A stretch of 33,306 bases of DNA from Sperchopsis tessellata (Eukaryota > Arthropoda > Insecta > Coleoptera > Hydrophilidae), in assembly GCA_033557685.1 (NCBI GenBank), contig JAWQRN010000239.1, positions 1 to 33,306 on the forward strand, written 5' to 3'. Position 1 is the first letter of the stretch; every line of letters starts with the position of its first letter. Positions 9,241 through 19,715 of this stretch are shown in pieces. Made by a program: the position numbers and the translations under genes. Under the pieces are notes generated by a model. That model did no database searches and had not been told where the DNA came from. It saw only the letters and a list, made by a program, of their open reading frames with translations.

Positions 9241-10058
9241 CCCTTGATGGGCCATCCTTGCAAACCTAACACTTGCTATTTCTCTTGGTTACTTACCTGC
9301 TCTATGATGTTATAAATTGGGGATCGATTATTTTCTGCTGTATTGTTAAGATTAATGAGAACCCTTCTTTAATTGTCTTCAGATGTTTTGATATACCTTC
9401 ACTTGTAATTCCAGAAAGTATTCTAAACTTCATTATTTTTAGACTTTCATCTAATCTTTATTTAGAGAAGCTGCTTCAAAATGAAGAACTTTTTCGTATA
9501 CTTTTTACTAGTGGTTAAATTTATACAGCATGCTGTCATACACATACTTAAATATTGTTTTTTTAACATCCCATGACAAATAATTAACTAGATCTGCTTG
9601 TTTTGAAAGTAGGAAAAACTTATAAAATGAAAATAAATTGATAATCTCACAAAAAAAAATATATGAATAAAAATTTTAAAACATGATTATTGTACACTCT
9701 GCACGAGTTGGATTTTATTGAAATCACTCAAACTCTAGATAACTAACAATTATGCTTGTGTGGTGATCAAACTAGATGCAGTAGTAGCGCTGAGGTTTTA
9801 AGTTTTGTCCGTATTTGTGAGCTTACGAAATGAAAATAATTCTTCAAATTATTTGATGGCACGCAGAACAGTTGGTTTTTAATGGAATAGGGTCAAACAT
9901 TTTCAGTTTTATGTATAAAATCCAGGCCTTAAACATTATTATTAACTTTTTTACTTTTTAGAACTTTGTTATCAGAAAAATAAAATTCATTATTTTTTAT
10001 TGTCAAACACTAAAAATTCCATCTTTTTTTATTTATTTAAATGTCATTCCCGTTCATT
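9241..10058. other. Unassigned AT-rich stretch
   Basis: On the minus strand a perfect donor, CAG then GTAAGT (9299-9291), follows an open frame starting near 9431, but that frame hits a stop six bases before the donor. The plus-strand frame 9273-9518 (81 codons) has no recognisable motif. The rest is AT-rich without further structure. Confidence 0.3.
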
Positions 10059-10400
10059 TCACTGCCTAAATTCATTTTTACAATCATGTAATGCAGTATA
10101 TTTTGGAAAATTAATCTTAAAGAAGTTTTTTAGTATATAAGTATAATAAAAATAATAACTTATATATAACAAATTACGTAGCCAAGGTGATAGGATACAA
10201 CCTTGGCGTACACCCTCACATATATTAAAAAAAGTAGAAAAGTTTCCTTTATGTAGCAGGACAAATGAATTGCTTTCTATACTTTTCTTACTAAAAAATA
10301 AGAATTTTCCTATAGTTGCCAACCAGTTTGGAAGTATATTAATAACTACAAGTTCTTGAAGAATAAAATAAGGAAGATTATTTTATGTAAAATTATTTTA
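10059..10400 (-). pseudogene. LINE reverse transcriptase scrap (motif B region)
   Basis: The minus-strand frame contains NICEGVRQGCILSPWLRNLL (about 10168-10230). It matches the GVRQGCILSPLLFN signature of non-LTR reverse transcriptase motif B. Upstream, LVVINILPNWLATIGKF and SNSFVLLHKGNFSTF fit the preceding RT segment. Beyond motif B the frame turns into Tyr/Phe/Ile-rich noise. The clade is not resolved, and no catalytic motif C is present. Confidence 0.6.
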
Positions 10401-10401
10401 T

Positions 10402-10775
10402 TTGTGCAACTTTGATGTACCTCTTGATACAGTTTGGAATGATATTGATAACAAATATTGTAAATACAATAACACGAGAGCAGTATATTTTATATCACTT
10501 GCTTACATATTTAATCCTTTTCCTAGTATTAACAATATAACATTAGACTTATATTATTTTGATTTAATGTTAAATATTTCTGTGGTTTATTTGTTATTTT
10601 ATTATGTTTTGTACTAGACAATTCAAGCTCGCCACTATGAAAGCATTAAAGATCTTATATATAATTTAAAAATTGCTATAAAAAATGTATAATGAATAGT
10701 ATGAGCATATTGCACTTGATCTTGTACATGAATTGTGTTATTTTTGAAATAAATAAATACAATAATTTTACAAAA
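10402..10775 (+). other. Unassigned open frame and AT-rich 3'-tail-like sequence
   Basis: An open frame of 71 codons (10402-10617) begins MCNFDVPLDTVWNDIDNKYC and ends hydrophobic. It is followed by AATAAATAAATA at about 10748-10760, a layout reminiscent of the 3' end of a Jockey-type LINE. No domain is recognised, so repeat origin is only a guess. Confidence 0.25.
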
Positions 10776-12532
10776 AAAATCCAATGTTTAGTTTATAAAA
10801 TAAGAAATCTACAATAACTGAGTTATAAATGAATAAAGGAAATGGAAAATAAGGAATATCTTAAAAACACTGACATGAAATTCTAAAAAACTATGAAGGG
10901 AATTTGGCATTGTATCTCACTCTCTAATATACTTTTTGTTAAAACACTTTGATTTGATAGATTTTAGATACTGTCTGCTTTTAACAAAAACCAATACTTG
11001 CTATCAAGCACAAAAAAATAGTTTAATTTTGACAGTAAATAATATTTCAGACACAAAAATTAATATTTTTAATAGAAACATATATTTATATTTGACACTA
11101 TTTAATTATCATCATATTATGATCTTTCAATATTCATAAATAAGAAACATAGGCCAGAGTAAAAAATATTTCACTCCACACAATTCATGTTTGGAACTAA
11201 TAAATTTTTACTTAGGTTTAAAATATACTAGGGAAAGGGTTAATATAATACATTCACATTACTTATTTCAGAAAATATAGACATAACAAAAAAAAAAAAA
11301 TCACTAATATAATAGAATTCATTTGTACAATTTTAATGTTTAACAAATCTGATCACAGCCTTTTCTATATGAAAGCTATGTTTTTAGTTAGATTTTATTT
11401 GCTTTTCATGATACATATAATTGAACATTCCGAAATGCTAAAATACAATACAACTGCTAATTTTTTTAATCACCAAAATTTGATTTTGAAATTAAAATGT
11501 ATTTAAGTACTTAATTTCAAACTACATTTTGCTTGTTTGTACTATAACTACCTCATTCGCCTGAAGGAGGATTTCAATAAATGTTCAACTAATATTACAT
11601 AACAATGAGAAGAGTATTTAAAGGTAATTTTGATTTTTAAAATCTTATATACAGTTCAATTTTAATATTTCACCTATCTACTTAAATAATAATAGTACAA
11701 CGAAATTATCTAAAAATGCAACTTATACAAAAAAACTAGATAAAACTACTCTTACATTTATTCAAATAATATTTCATTTATCTCCCAGCAACAAAATGAA
11801 AATGAAAATTGCAGTCAGTTTTAAGGACTTTACAAGTAATTTTCTATGTCAACAAATATTTCCAAGTTTGTATCCGGGGCGTCGTCTTTTCAGAAATAAA
11901 ATACTAAAACGATTATGGTGTAGAATGATGAGAAAAATTTTAAAATTAAGCAAAATTTTCACTAGTTGAAAAGATATAACGATTTATTTACATTAACTGC
12001 CTCGCCCAGAAACTAATTCTTCACATATATAAAAAACTAAAGATACATGATTTCCTGTCCAGCTGTTTTGGCTCCAGAGCAACACTAAAAAAATTGTGAC
12101 ACACATAGACATAGCCAAAATGGTATTTTAAGATAAAGGGACCTAAAAACGTATATTCGTAGCTGCTTGTGTATTACAGTGACACAATTTCAAATAAATA
12201 TAATAGCTGACAGAGAAACTAACTCTGAAAATTAGTGAATAAATGCCATTATTGACTGTGAAATGTTTTCATAATAAATTTATACCTAGCATCTATGCGT
12301 TCCAGTAGGTATGAAGCTGCTTACTAATACAAACTACACAATATACACTATGTAAAAAATTTAGCTTGGTACCAAAAATTACAATAGCTTGATAAATAAA
12401 ATATCTTGTTAGTACTCTTACAGATAACCAATAAAAATATTGAGATAAAAGAATAATAACATTTATAGATGTAGAGTATGATAAGAAAAGTTTGCCAACA
12501 ATAGCAGTCATTTAAAAAATATCATATTGAAA
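10776..12532. other. Long AT-rich stretch with no recognised gene
   Basis: Repeated inspection in both directions gave no family motif. Open frames here (for example 10936-11139 and, minus, 12293-12511) are composition artefacts rich in Ile, Tyr, Asn and Leu. Short A and T homopolymers are common. It could be intergenic DNA between the two convergent genes. Confidence 0.35.
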
Positions 12533-12822
12533 TAGCCGTCTCATTAGCTCAGTGGCTATGTACTAGGCTACTAAACGTGGGGTCTCGGGTTCGAGACCCA
12601 GAAGCAGGGGGTTTTTTTGTGATTATGGAAAAGTCTTCAGGGAGAGACGTAAAACTGTGGGTACCATTTTTGTAGGCAAATCAAGACCACGTGCACGTAA
12701 AAGTACCCAATTCCAGTTGAAATACTGGATGCGGAAACGTTTCCAGGTGTGGGGGCCTATCCCTGGCGTCGGAGATTGGCCACAGCAGCAGAATAGGCCA
12801 ACGTTAAATAAATAAACAAACT
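12533..12822 (+). repeat. tRNA-derived SINE, copy 1
   Basis: The 5' part is tRNA-like: TTAGCTCAGTGG (12544-12555) fits the polymerase III A box and GGTTCGAGACC (12588-12598) fits the B box exactly. Spacing is about 32 bases and the flanks can form a T-arm-like stem. A non-tRNA body follows, with GACGTAAAACTGTGGGTACC (12646-12665) and CCAGTTGAAATACTGGATG (12713-12731). The 3' end is a short TAAATAAATAAAC tail near 12805. The same body is present at 30290-30582 in the opposite orientation. SINEs are non-coding and depend on a LINE for mobility; the partner LINE is not evident from the tail. No clear target duplication is visible here. A minus-strand open frame 12623-12859 is a shadow of the repeat. 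Confidence 0.85.
12544..12598 (+). promoter_or_regulatory. Internal RNA polymerase III promoter (A and B boxes) of the SINE
   Basis: A box TTAGCTCAGTGG at 12544-12555 and B box GGTTCGAGACC at 12588-12598. The B box matches the GGTTCGANNCC consensus with no mismatch, so this copy may still bind TFIIIC. Activity is inferred only. Confidence 0.7.
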
Positions 12823-13559
12823 GAAGACAAGACAGGACAAGTATAACACTGGAGTACACATACTACGTTAGTTCACACTTGCTCCAAATAAAAATGTAAT
12901 TATCTCATCCCCAACAGAACATATGAGAGGGTAAAGTTGTAAGAAACTTTTAAACATACTAAAATTCACCTACATCTTGGAAAGAGATATCACAAGCTTT
13001 TTGGGATAGCAAATGGAAGTTAATTTATCCAGTTGATTGGATTGCAATACCTGTAATATGGCCATCCCTTTCTCAGCCTCCAGTCAACTCTATCTACCTT
13101 GGTGATGATTCATTAGTAACAATAAAATGTTCTCAAATGTAAAAATGGTAAGCAATATTGATATAAGTCAAGCAGCTAAAGCATTCTAAAAATAACATTT
13201 TTGCAATATAATATTAATGAAGAAATCATCGCACCTAAATCCTGATATTTCAGATGTGCAGTCACGAGTACTACGACTATATTATGCAAATAAGGTTATA
13301 AAATCAAGTGGTGTTAACTGCGGTGCTGAGGGTAGAATCCTCAATGAAAGACTTACTATCCATAGTACTCAAAATTTACACAATGGTAGAGCATCGAAAC
13401 ATTAAATGATGAAATTAAGCTATTGAAAAATGAGACTAATTCAAAAATACCAGCACAGAAAGCTTACAGACGATAGCACTTTCCAATTAATTAACCCCAA
13501 AAATGAAGGTAAACAAATGGAGATTGTTTTGTTTTTGTATAGTCAAAACTATAAATCAA
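12823..13559. other. Unassigned, possibly 5' part of a Jockey-like LINE
   Basis: The frame 13217-13405 (62 codons) and the lysine-rich sequence just after it could be remains of a LINE ORF1 lying before the endonuclease scrap at 13560-14030, but no zinc knuckle or RNA-binding motif is seen. Confidence 0.25.
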
Positions 13560-14030
13560 GAGGCCATAAATAATCTTATTGAACTAGCAAGAAAGATTAA
13601 AAAATATACTGAAGCAGCTCATAAACCCTGGCGTAATACATGATCATTATTTAAGGAAATAATTGCTATTGCCAAGGACACTATATTTAGCTATAACTAT
13701 AGTTCAAACATAAATGAAATATCACACTTCAGTATATATTATTAGAACTCCAGAGGTATCATTATAAAAACAGCTAAGTTTTATACTAGCCTAAACTTCG
13801 AAGCCTGTGCTGTAACTAAAACATGGCTTACAAAAGCATTCATTCATCAAAATTTTTCATCAACAAAATTATTATCTATCACGAAATATTAATTTTGCTG
13901 GTTAAGGTATACTTTGGGTAGGAGGTGGTTTTACAGCAATGAACAGAAAGTTCAGAGTTAGTGCTGTGGATCTTAACGAAACAGATGGCAACATTACTGT
14001 CTTAACCAGGTTCAATTAACTACAATTTTC
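13560..14030 (+). pseudogene. Jockey-like LINE, start of ORF2 endonuclease
   Basis: Read across frames, about 13729-13830 gives FSIYY-NSRGI, IKTAKFYTSLNFEACAV and TKTWLTKAF. It matches the N-terminus of Jockey/CR1-type APE endonucleases (pattern YYQNVRGL, KTxxF, ITETWL). After a decayed middle, GGGFTAMNRKFRVSAVDLNE (about 13921-13980) matches the next conserved block and ends NITVLTRFN, then a stop. In the ITETW motif the catalytic Glu is replaced by Lys (codon 13818-13820). Everything downstream of the endonuclease start is missing, so this is an inactive scrap rather than part of the RTE copy that follows. Confidence 0.65.
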
Positions 14031-14242
14031 TTCCGGTGGGTGTATGTTCAATGAGTCTCATAAGTTCAAGATTGGATGATTAGGATGAATTTCGCGTGAA
14101 GGTAGTGGATCTCCAGACAAAGAATCTATTTATATTTGGATTTTTATGTCTATTAATTGGCACTAGTTTAACAAATTGAAATGATAATGAAAGTCATAAA
14201 ATAAGTTGGTTAAGCATCAAGTTATAAGTTATTTCAGTCACT

Positions 14243-14252
14243 ACATTTTCAT
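14243..14252. repeat. Target-site duplication, left copy
   Basis: ACATTTTCAT at 14243-14252 is repeated without change at 14602-14611, directly flanking the RTE fragment. Confidence 0.85.
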
Positions 14253-14601
14253 TGTACAGGACAACAGAGATAGGAGAGTTCGAATGAATTCAGAGCTCTA
14301 CGAGCTATACGAAGATCCCTCCATCTCCACAGAAGTAAGGAAAGGAAGACTACGTTGGGCCGGCCACATGGAACGTATGCCGGAGGAAAGGGGAGTATGC
14401 AAGGCGTTCCGTCAAAAACCAGAGGGAAGGCGGCTGCCTGGTCGACCGTGCAAGAGGTGGCTGGACTACGTGGAGGAAGATATACGTAGACTCGGAGTGC
14501 GAGGATGGAGGAGGCGTGCCCTGGATCGGGACGTGTGGAGCGGTGTAGTGGAGGAGGACAGGGCTCTACAAGGGCCGTAGCGCTAAAGGATGATGATGAT
14601 G
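14253..14601 (+). mobile_element. Young 5'-truncated RTE copy
   Basis: A 349-base insertion holding only the C-terminal end of the RTE ORF and the tail. The frame is uninterrupted from the left junction to TAG at 14578-14580. It includes RMNSELYELYEDPSIS, VRKGRLRWAGHMERMPEER, LPGRPCKRWLDYVEEDIRRL and GVRGWRRRALDRDVW. The family end GGGCCGTAGCGC (14572-14583) parallels GGGCTGTAACGC on the minus strand at 3380-3369. A GATGATGATGATG simple-repeat tail follows. Perfect 10-bp flanking duplications and an unbroken frame indicate a recent insertion by 5'-truncating target-primed reverse transcription. It is far more GC-rich than the surrounding DNA. It lacks endonuclease and RT, so it cannot move itself. 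Confidence 0.9.
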
Positions 14602-14611
14602 ACATTTTCAT
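14602..14611. repeat. Target-site duplication, right copy
   Basis: Second copy of ACATTTTCAT, directly after the GAT-repeat tail of the RTE copy. Confidence 0.85.
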
Positions 14612-16760
14612 AAAGAGGCTGACTTTATCTACGCTATGCCATAATTCGGCTCCATCTAAGACATGACTATATATGGACGAAGCCATGTATTAAAATTACA
14701 TCAATATTATGCTGAATACAAGATCCAAATTATTTGTAATAAAATGTAAGTTTACAGATTACATAAGCGTAGTTTTATCTATATTAAAATTATTAATTCC
14801 TAATGTTATTCAGGACTAGTACAATAGTTTAATCATTATTTATAAATAAGAGAAAATATATTTGTTATTCTTTGTTTCCGGAAGATTTACAATTTAAACC
14901 TAAAAATTATTATACAGGTTTCAGGAGTAAAAGCTATTATTTGTCTACTAGTTTGAAATGTACCAGTTCTGAAAATGTTAATTTAGAAACCCTGCTTTAA
15001 AATGCAATACATGATAAAAACTTACAGAAAGTACAATAAATACTTGGTGAAAGTAAATACCAGTTTCATATAAATTAAAATGTAATTTATATTAAAACTA
15101 AAAATCACATATTTTCCATCATTTATTATTAATTTCAACACCCTGTATGATAAGCGTGTAATAAAAATTTGCATACACTTAAAAATACACATCAGTGAGC
15201 ATGTTAAAAGAACATTAAGGACACAGAATCAATATTCATTAAAATATTAATATCTAAAAACTAAATAACAATGCATTTTGCTTATTGAGTAATGAGTAAA
15301 GAATAAAAAATGTCTGATGTAAAAAATGAGTAAAGCAAGTGGAGTAAAGATAAGAATAAGTTTACAATAAAAATAGTTTAGATAAATGTTATCCACTGTA
15401 TATTATTGTGCAGAGAACACAACCATTGTAGGTACTTCTCAGGGTCATAACCTTATCTCTGGGGTCGGTGTGTGTAATTGATGCAAGTAGGCATCAAATT
15501 ACCCAAAAAAAGTTAATTATATAAAGTTGATTGCTGGAAGAGGTAGAATGTGTAAACGTATAAAAAAGGAGTTATCATATTTATACTTATAACTAAATAA
15601 ATACATTAAAATGTCAGTTAAAATCTAAAAAATTTATACAAGTTTTTTATAATTGTAAGGTGTAAAATATCAATTGTGTACTGATTAAGTATTTTCACTT
15701 GACTCGTGAAAAAAAAATGAGTATGAGCATCTCGCCAGTTATCGGATAAATGCTAATTAATCACGTAGAACGTTTTCATTTGCATTTATAAACTTTGGAG
15801 TTGAAATAAGTGTTTTATGATACTAAAAAAATACTTTATTATTTTGTCAATACTACTAATACACTTAGTAATGAAGAAAACTAAACAAATTAACAATAAT
15901 CAAATGTAAAATATACTGTAAGTAACCTGAAATGTGAAGCAGAATGCCCGAATGTACTGAACTGCCAACTTCCTTTTTCAATGTTTTTACATCGTAAGTT
16001 AAGCACTAGTGATGCCACAATTTTTGAAATGAATGGATACTGCATTACTTGGACCGGGTATTGATTTCTTTTGTGGCTCTCCACCCAAGTGTCGGTGGTT
16101 GTTCCAATAATTCAGTCGATATTTCACCAGTGCAGTTGGTCTTTTTTTATAATGAGCTATGGTTTCCCATAAGTTTTAGACCTCAATGGTGCGCTAACAG
16201 TCGAAATGTTATTATCATACCATCAATTTAGTTAAAAGAGTAAAAGTATGTTTTAATAAAATTTGTGCAGTATAGATAATTTACATGCTCAACCCTCTTT
16301 CGATTATGCTTGTTTAATTAATATTAGGTAAACTAATTGAATTATGATTTTCTTATAATTTCAATTTATTTTAGAATAATTAACAGTTATAATTCTTATA
16401 TTCCAAAACATATCTATATTTAATAGAGAAGCTTGAATTCGAAAATAGTAAATTACAAAACTAGAATTAATTTCACACCATTGTTTATTTATTAGATATG
16501 TGAACTGTTCTAAGGTTTAGAAAAACAATTATTAGATAAATTACTCCAGATACCTGATATTTACATATATTTAAATGAAGGCCCGGTAAATATACGTTTC
16601 TCTACCAAGATCAACTTCTATAGGTATATTATTCTCTCGTCAGGAAAGGGTAAATGTATTATTATTAAAATTATACTGTATTTTATAACAGTGTTTACTT
16701 TCATATTTTACATGTTGAAGTTTAATTTTTAGTATAAAACATACAAAAAACTATGTAAGA
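14612..16760. other. Long AT-rich stretch, one unassigned complex patch
   Basis: Mostly AT-rich without supported frames. The patch 15890-16231 is richer in GC. On its minus strand it reads through changing frames such as GEISTELLEQPPTLGWRATK and the 64-codon frame 15890-16084, which suggests a decayed coding repeat that I cannot name. CAACACCCTGTATG at 15138-15151 resembles the end of an insect transposon. Confidence 0.3.
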
Positions 16761-16794
16761 AATGTTATTTCTATGTATTCTTATTTTTGGACAA

Positions 16795-17400
16795 TGTCGT
16801 TACAATAGTGAACAATCAGCATTATCGTCCTCCGATATTAACCCCAAATGCCGGTTCTTCCGTTACATGGATGACACGTTTGTTATACGGTCATTGGGAG
16901 GAGAGGCACTAAATGCATTCTTAGATCACATAAACTCCCAACATCCTAATATTCGTTTTACGATGGAGATTGAGTCATCAAGCTCCCTTCCTCTCTTAGA
17001 TGTATTGTTGTAATGCAGATCAGATGGTACACTTCTTCATCATGTTTATAGAAAGCCCTCCCATACCTACAGGTACTTGTATGCATTGTCACATCATCAA
17101 CCCTGTCAGAAAATGTCTGTGATTAATTCTCTCGTACAGGGAGATTTCAAGTTATGTGAAACAACTCTACTTTCCCAAGAGTTATGTATAGTCACCGATG
17201 CACTTTTTCCAATAGATATAAGTTGTCAGAAATCCACCCATCGCTGTCAAAAATACACAAAGGAAAAGCCGAAAGTATACAAAGAAGAAAAACACGTCCA
17301 GATTGGAATGAAGATGGTCCTTCAGGAACAGCGGTACAAGTAGACCTTACAAACAAGAAGATATCCATACCAAGCAGAGATTAGGCTCAATTCCTTCTAA
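16795..17400 (+). pseudogene. Penelope-like element, reverse transcriptase fragment
   Basis: The frame from about 16800 gives SSSDINPKCRFFRYMDDTFV, with the RT catalytic motif YMDD at 16864-16875, then FLDHINSQHPNIRFTMEIES and LPLLDVLL. A stop at 17011 interrupts it; in the same frame the sequence goes on CRSDGTLLHHVYRKPSHTYR and LYALSHHQPCQKMSVINSLV (to about 17136). This order (YxDDTF, LNxxHPNIxFTME, LPFLDVL, VYRKPTHTDRYL, HHPxQKxxVI) is characteristic of Penelope-like elements. After 17140 the sequence decays, with a shifted lysine-rich part to about 17390. No GIY-YIG endonuclease motif was found. Both catalytic Asp codons survive, but the 5' half of the RT is absent and the frame is broken. 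Confidence 0.85.
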
Positions 17401-18665
17401 CACCAATATGTCTAATAACTGAAGAAGCGGTTAGTATGCAGTGCTCGATACATAAATAGTTTAACATTTTGTTATGTACTATATCTCTGTATCATACTGA
17501 AATAGAAAAATAATGAACAATAAAAAATCACTATGAAATATGAATATTAGGATATATTGTAAAGCTATTTATGTGGTTACTGAATACTGTACCAATTACG
17601 CAAGAGTCGGGGATGCCGCTTTGAAGGAGAGGGATGCTATCAAATAGTTAGTAATGATAAACAAACGCTTAGCCAAGCTTGGAAGATTATCAGTCAGGAT
17701 TGTTTATTTTGTTATATGACAGTGTTTATAAATAGTATTGATGACATTTATAAATACAAACAACAAACCATAAATGTATATTAATAGTAGAATTTTGCTG
17801 ATATATGAAAAGTGCATTGGCACCAGTAATCGTTACTTGTTCTGTGAAATTATTTAGTAATCCTTTCTTTTAATAACCCATTAATGATGGGGTACTTATA
17901 TTTGTAAGTATTATTAAATTATATATTTTTATTACAACGTCCATAGGCTCCAAGAGCTGGTAGAGCTACCAGCAATGCCCAAAAGGAGTTACGCGAGAAT
18001 ATCAATACAAGAAAATATCAATGAATAAGTAGTATTTACTACAAAGACTTCATAAATTATTTAAATGCTGTCGTTAAAATCATTATTTCTAACGTATCCT
18101 GCCTGTCAGATATTGCTAGGATACACGAGCATGTGATAGCGCAAAGTGGCAGATGGCCGGCTTTACTATACTTGCCCAAGAAACCAATTTATGGAAAGAG
18201 ATGATCTGCTGTTTACACTAGCAACTGAAAATGTAGCAAGTGATTAATTAATATTTACTGTTTATTCGATAACCAGAGATATGCTCAAACTCCCTAAAGC
18301 CTCTGAACAATATTTAATATAAATACATCTAAACCAGCAAAATATAAAACTTGGGATCCAATTTTTCACCAATTCTCTAAAATAAATTTATAATACAGTG
18401 CTTCAAATTAAGCAATTTTTGATAAAGAAATGTACACTTCGAACACCTTTATCGTATTTGTCTTTTAACAACTTTCTGATGTGTATTATTCAAAAACAAG
18501 AATCAGATCTTCAATAAAATAACAAGCAGTAAATAATAATTTTCAAAATATCTTTTGTATAACAAACGTTTAGATGGAGTCAAATCTAATGAGAAGTGGC
18601 TCCAAAGTCGATAAAATCACAACCTTATTTTTTTTATAATTCAAAGATCCTAAAGAATGCCTTAA
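17401..18665. other. Intergenic sequence and 3' flank of the sphingosine kinase
   Basis: The strip 17948-18230 is less AT-rich. It has a perfect 8-bp stem with a 2-base loop at 17956-17973 and coding-like but unnamed peptides on the plus strand (APRAGRATSNAQKELREN, then RIHEHVIAQSGRWPALLYLP). TTTATT at 18261-18266, read on the minus strand, is an AATAAA signal about 400 bases after the kinase stop and could end its mRNA. Confidence 0.35.
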
Positions 18666-19715
18666 TCAGGGAACCATAACTCTCCCCAACGATGGGAACA
18701 CCTCAGCCTGAATAGGTCCATACTCTACATGTTCTCCGTCGACAGTCATGTAACCAGATTCACTCATGTCTGGTTCTATCCTAAATGCCCTAACAGGCAC
18801 TAATAATATAGGCCCATTATTGGTACTACAAATTTGAGCATGAGCACCAGTACTAAGTCCTAAAAGGAACTGTAATAGCTGCGAACGACTAATATCATCT
18901 TTTATAATCAACAACCAGATAAGGCCATCGTCGAGTTTGGCATTTGGTGCAAAAAATATGTCTTCACCCAGATGGGACTGATAAGAGGCATGCACCATAA
19001 CAAAACGGCCTTCAATGCTTTTCCAGCTTGCAGGCAAATTAGTTGTGAGACAAGGCAAATGTGAAGCCGGTCCATACATTCGTGGTTTATCCCTAGGATC
19101 ACTACCATCTCCTATCGCACTGTCGGCAGTAGATTGATAAGAACTGCCTGTTGTTGAAAAATAGGCACTTCTACGGGAAGCTGCACTGTACCAAGAGTCT
19201 AACCTTTGCCTACCTGTACTTATCTGCGTCTCTAATGATACCTCTGATGGTAGTTCAATATTATCTCCAATATTGAAGGTAGTAGTTGCAGGTAAAATAG
19301 GAGCATCAGCAGGTAAATATGTTACTTTTCCAGAATATGTGCGTAGACCTATTAATCGTGCCACGCACCACACTGTAAATCTCTGTCCACCTAGCATTCT
19401 TAACCGTTCACTTTCTATGTCAACATCGGAGAGTAAACCCCACCCCACTGAAAGAAATGAGAACATTATTTGTGACATGGTTTCCACTCGAACTAAATCC
19501 ATGGCATGGATGAGATTTTTTACTGAAGAAAGTGCAGATGGAAGTGTGGATGATGGTAGGTATGGTTCATTACAACAGTATGCAATACTTCGGGCTAGTC
19601 CGTTTCCTGAACCACCTGGGACAACACCTATTGGAACTTGTTGAATAGCTTCTGACCAATCCCATCTTTCGAACAAGCCATTTACGACCTCAAACATTAT
19701 TCCATCACCTCCAAC
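18666..19715 (-). CDS. Sphingosine kinase, terminal coding exon (C-terminal 349 residues)
   Basis: Sphingosine kinase phosphorylates sphingosine with ATP to sphingosine-1-phosphate, at membranes and in the cytosol, and sets the balance between ceramide and S1P. The exon follows a minus-strand acceptor, TTTTTAG, ending at 19716, and starts in phase 0 with VGGDGIMFEVVNGLFERWDW. Its GGDG carries the catalytic Asp of the diacylglycerol-kinase-type fold. PGGSGNGLARS follows at about residues 29-39 (nucleotide binding). Then come SFLSVGWGLLSDVDIESER (residues about 85-103, with the Asp that contacts the lipid substrate in this family) and LRTYSGKVTYLPA. A Ser-rich linker of about 95 residues is variable in the family. 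GRFVMVHASYQSHLGEDIFF and the C-terminal VDGEHVEYGPIQAEV, the last conserved block, complete it. The stop is TGA at 18668-18666. No frameshift or stop occurs inside. The N-terminal exons, with the ATP-binding start of the domain, were not found to the right within the window. Confidence 0.95.
   Translation of the reverse strand, partial: VGGDGIMFEVVNGLFERWDWSEAIQQVPIGVVPGGSGNGLARSIAYCCNEPYLPSSTLPSALSSVKNLIHAMDLVRVETMSQIMFSFLSVGWGLLSDVDIESERLRMLGGQRFTVWCVARLIGLRTYSGKVTYLPADAPILPATTTFNIGDNIELPSEVSLETQISTGRQRLDSWYSAASRRSAYFSTTGSSYQSTADSAIGDGSDPRDKPRMYGPASHLPCLTTNLPASWKSIEGRFVMVHASYQSHLGEDIFFAPNAKLDDGLIWLLIIKDDISRSQLLQFLLGLSTGAHAQICSTNNGPILLVPVRAFRIEPDMSESGYMTVDGEHVEYGPIQAEVFPSLGRVMVP

Noticed and set aside
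12623..12859. 78-codon minus-strand open frame
   Set aside because: Antisense to the SINE body; the SINE explains the sequence.
14249..14686. 145-codon minus-strand open frame
   Set aside because: Antisense to the young RTE fragment and crossing its 3' junction into unrelated flank.
19273..19644. 123-codon plus-strand open frame
   Set aside because: Antisense shadow of the sphingosine kinase exon.
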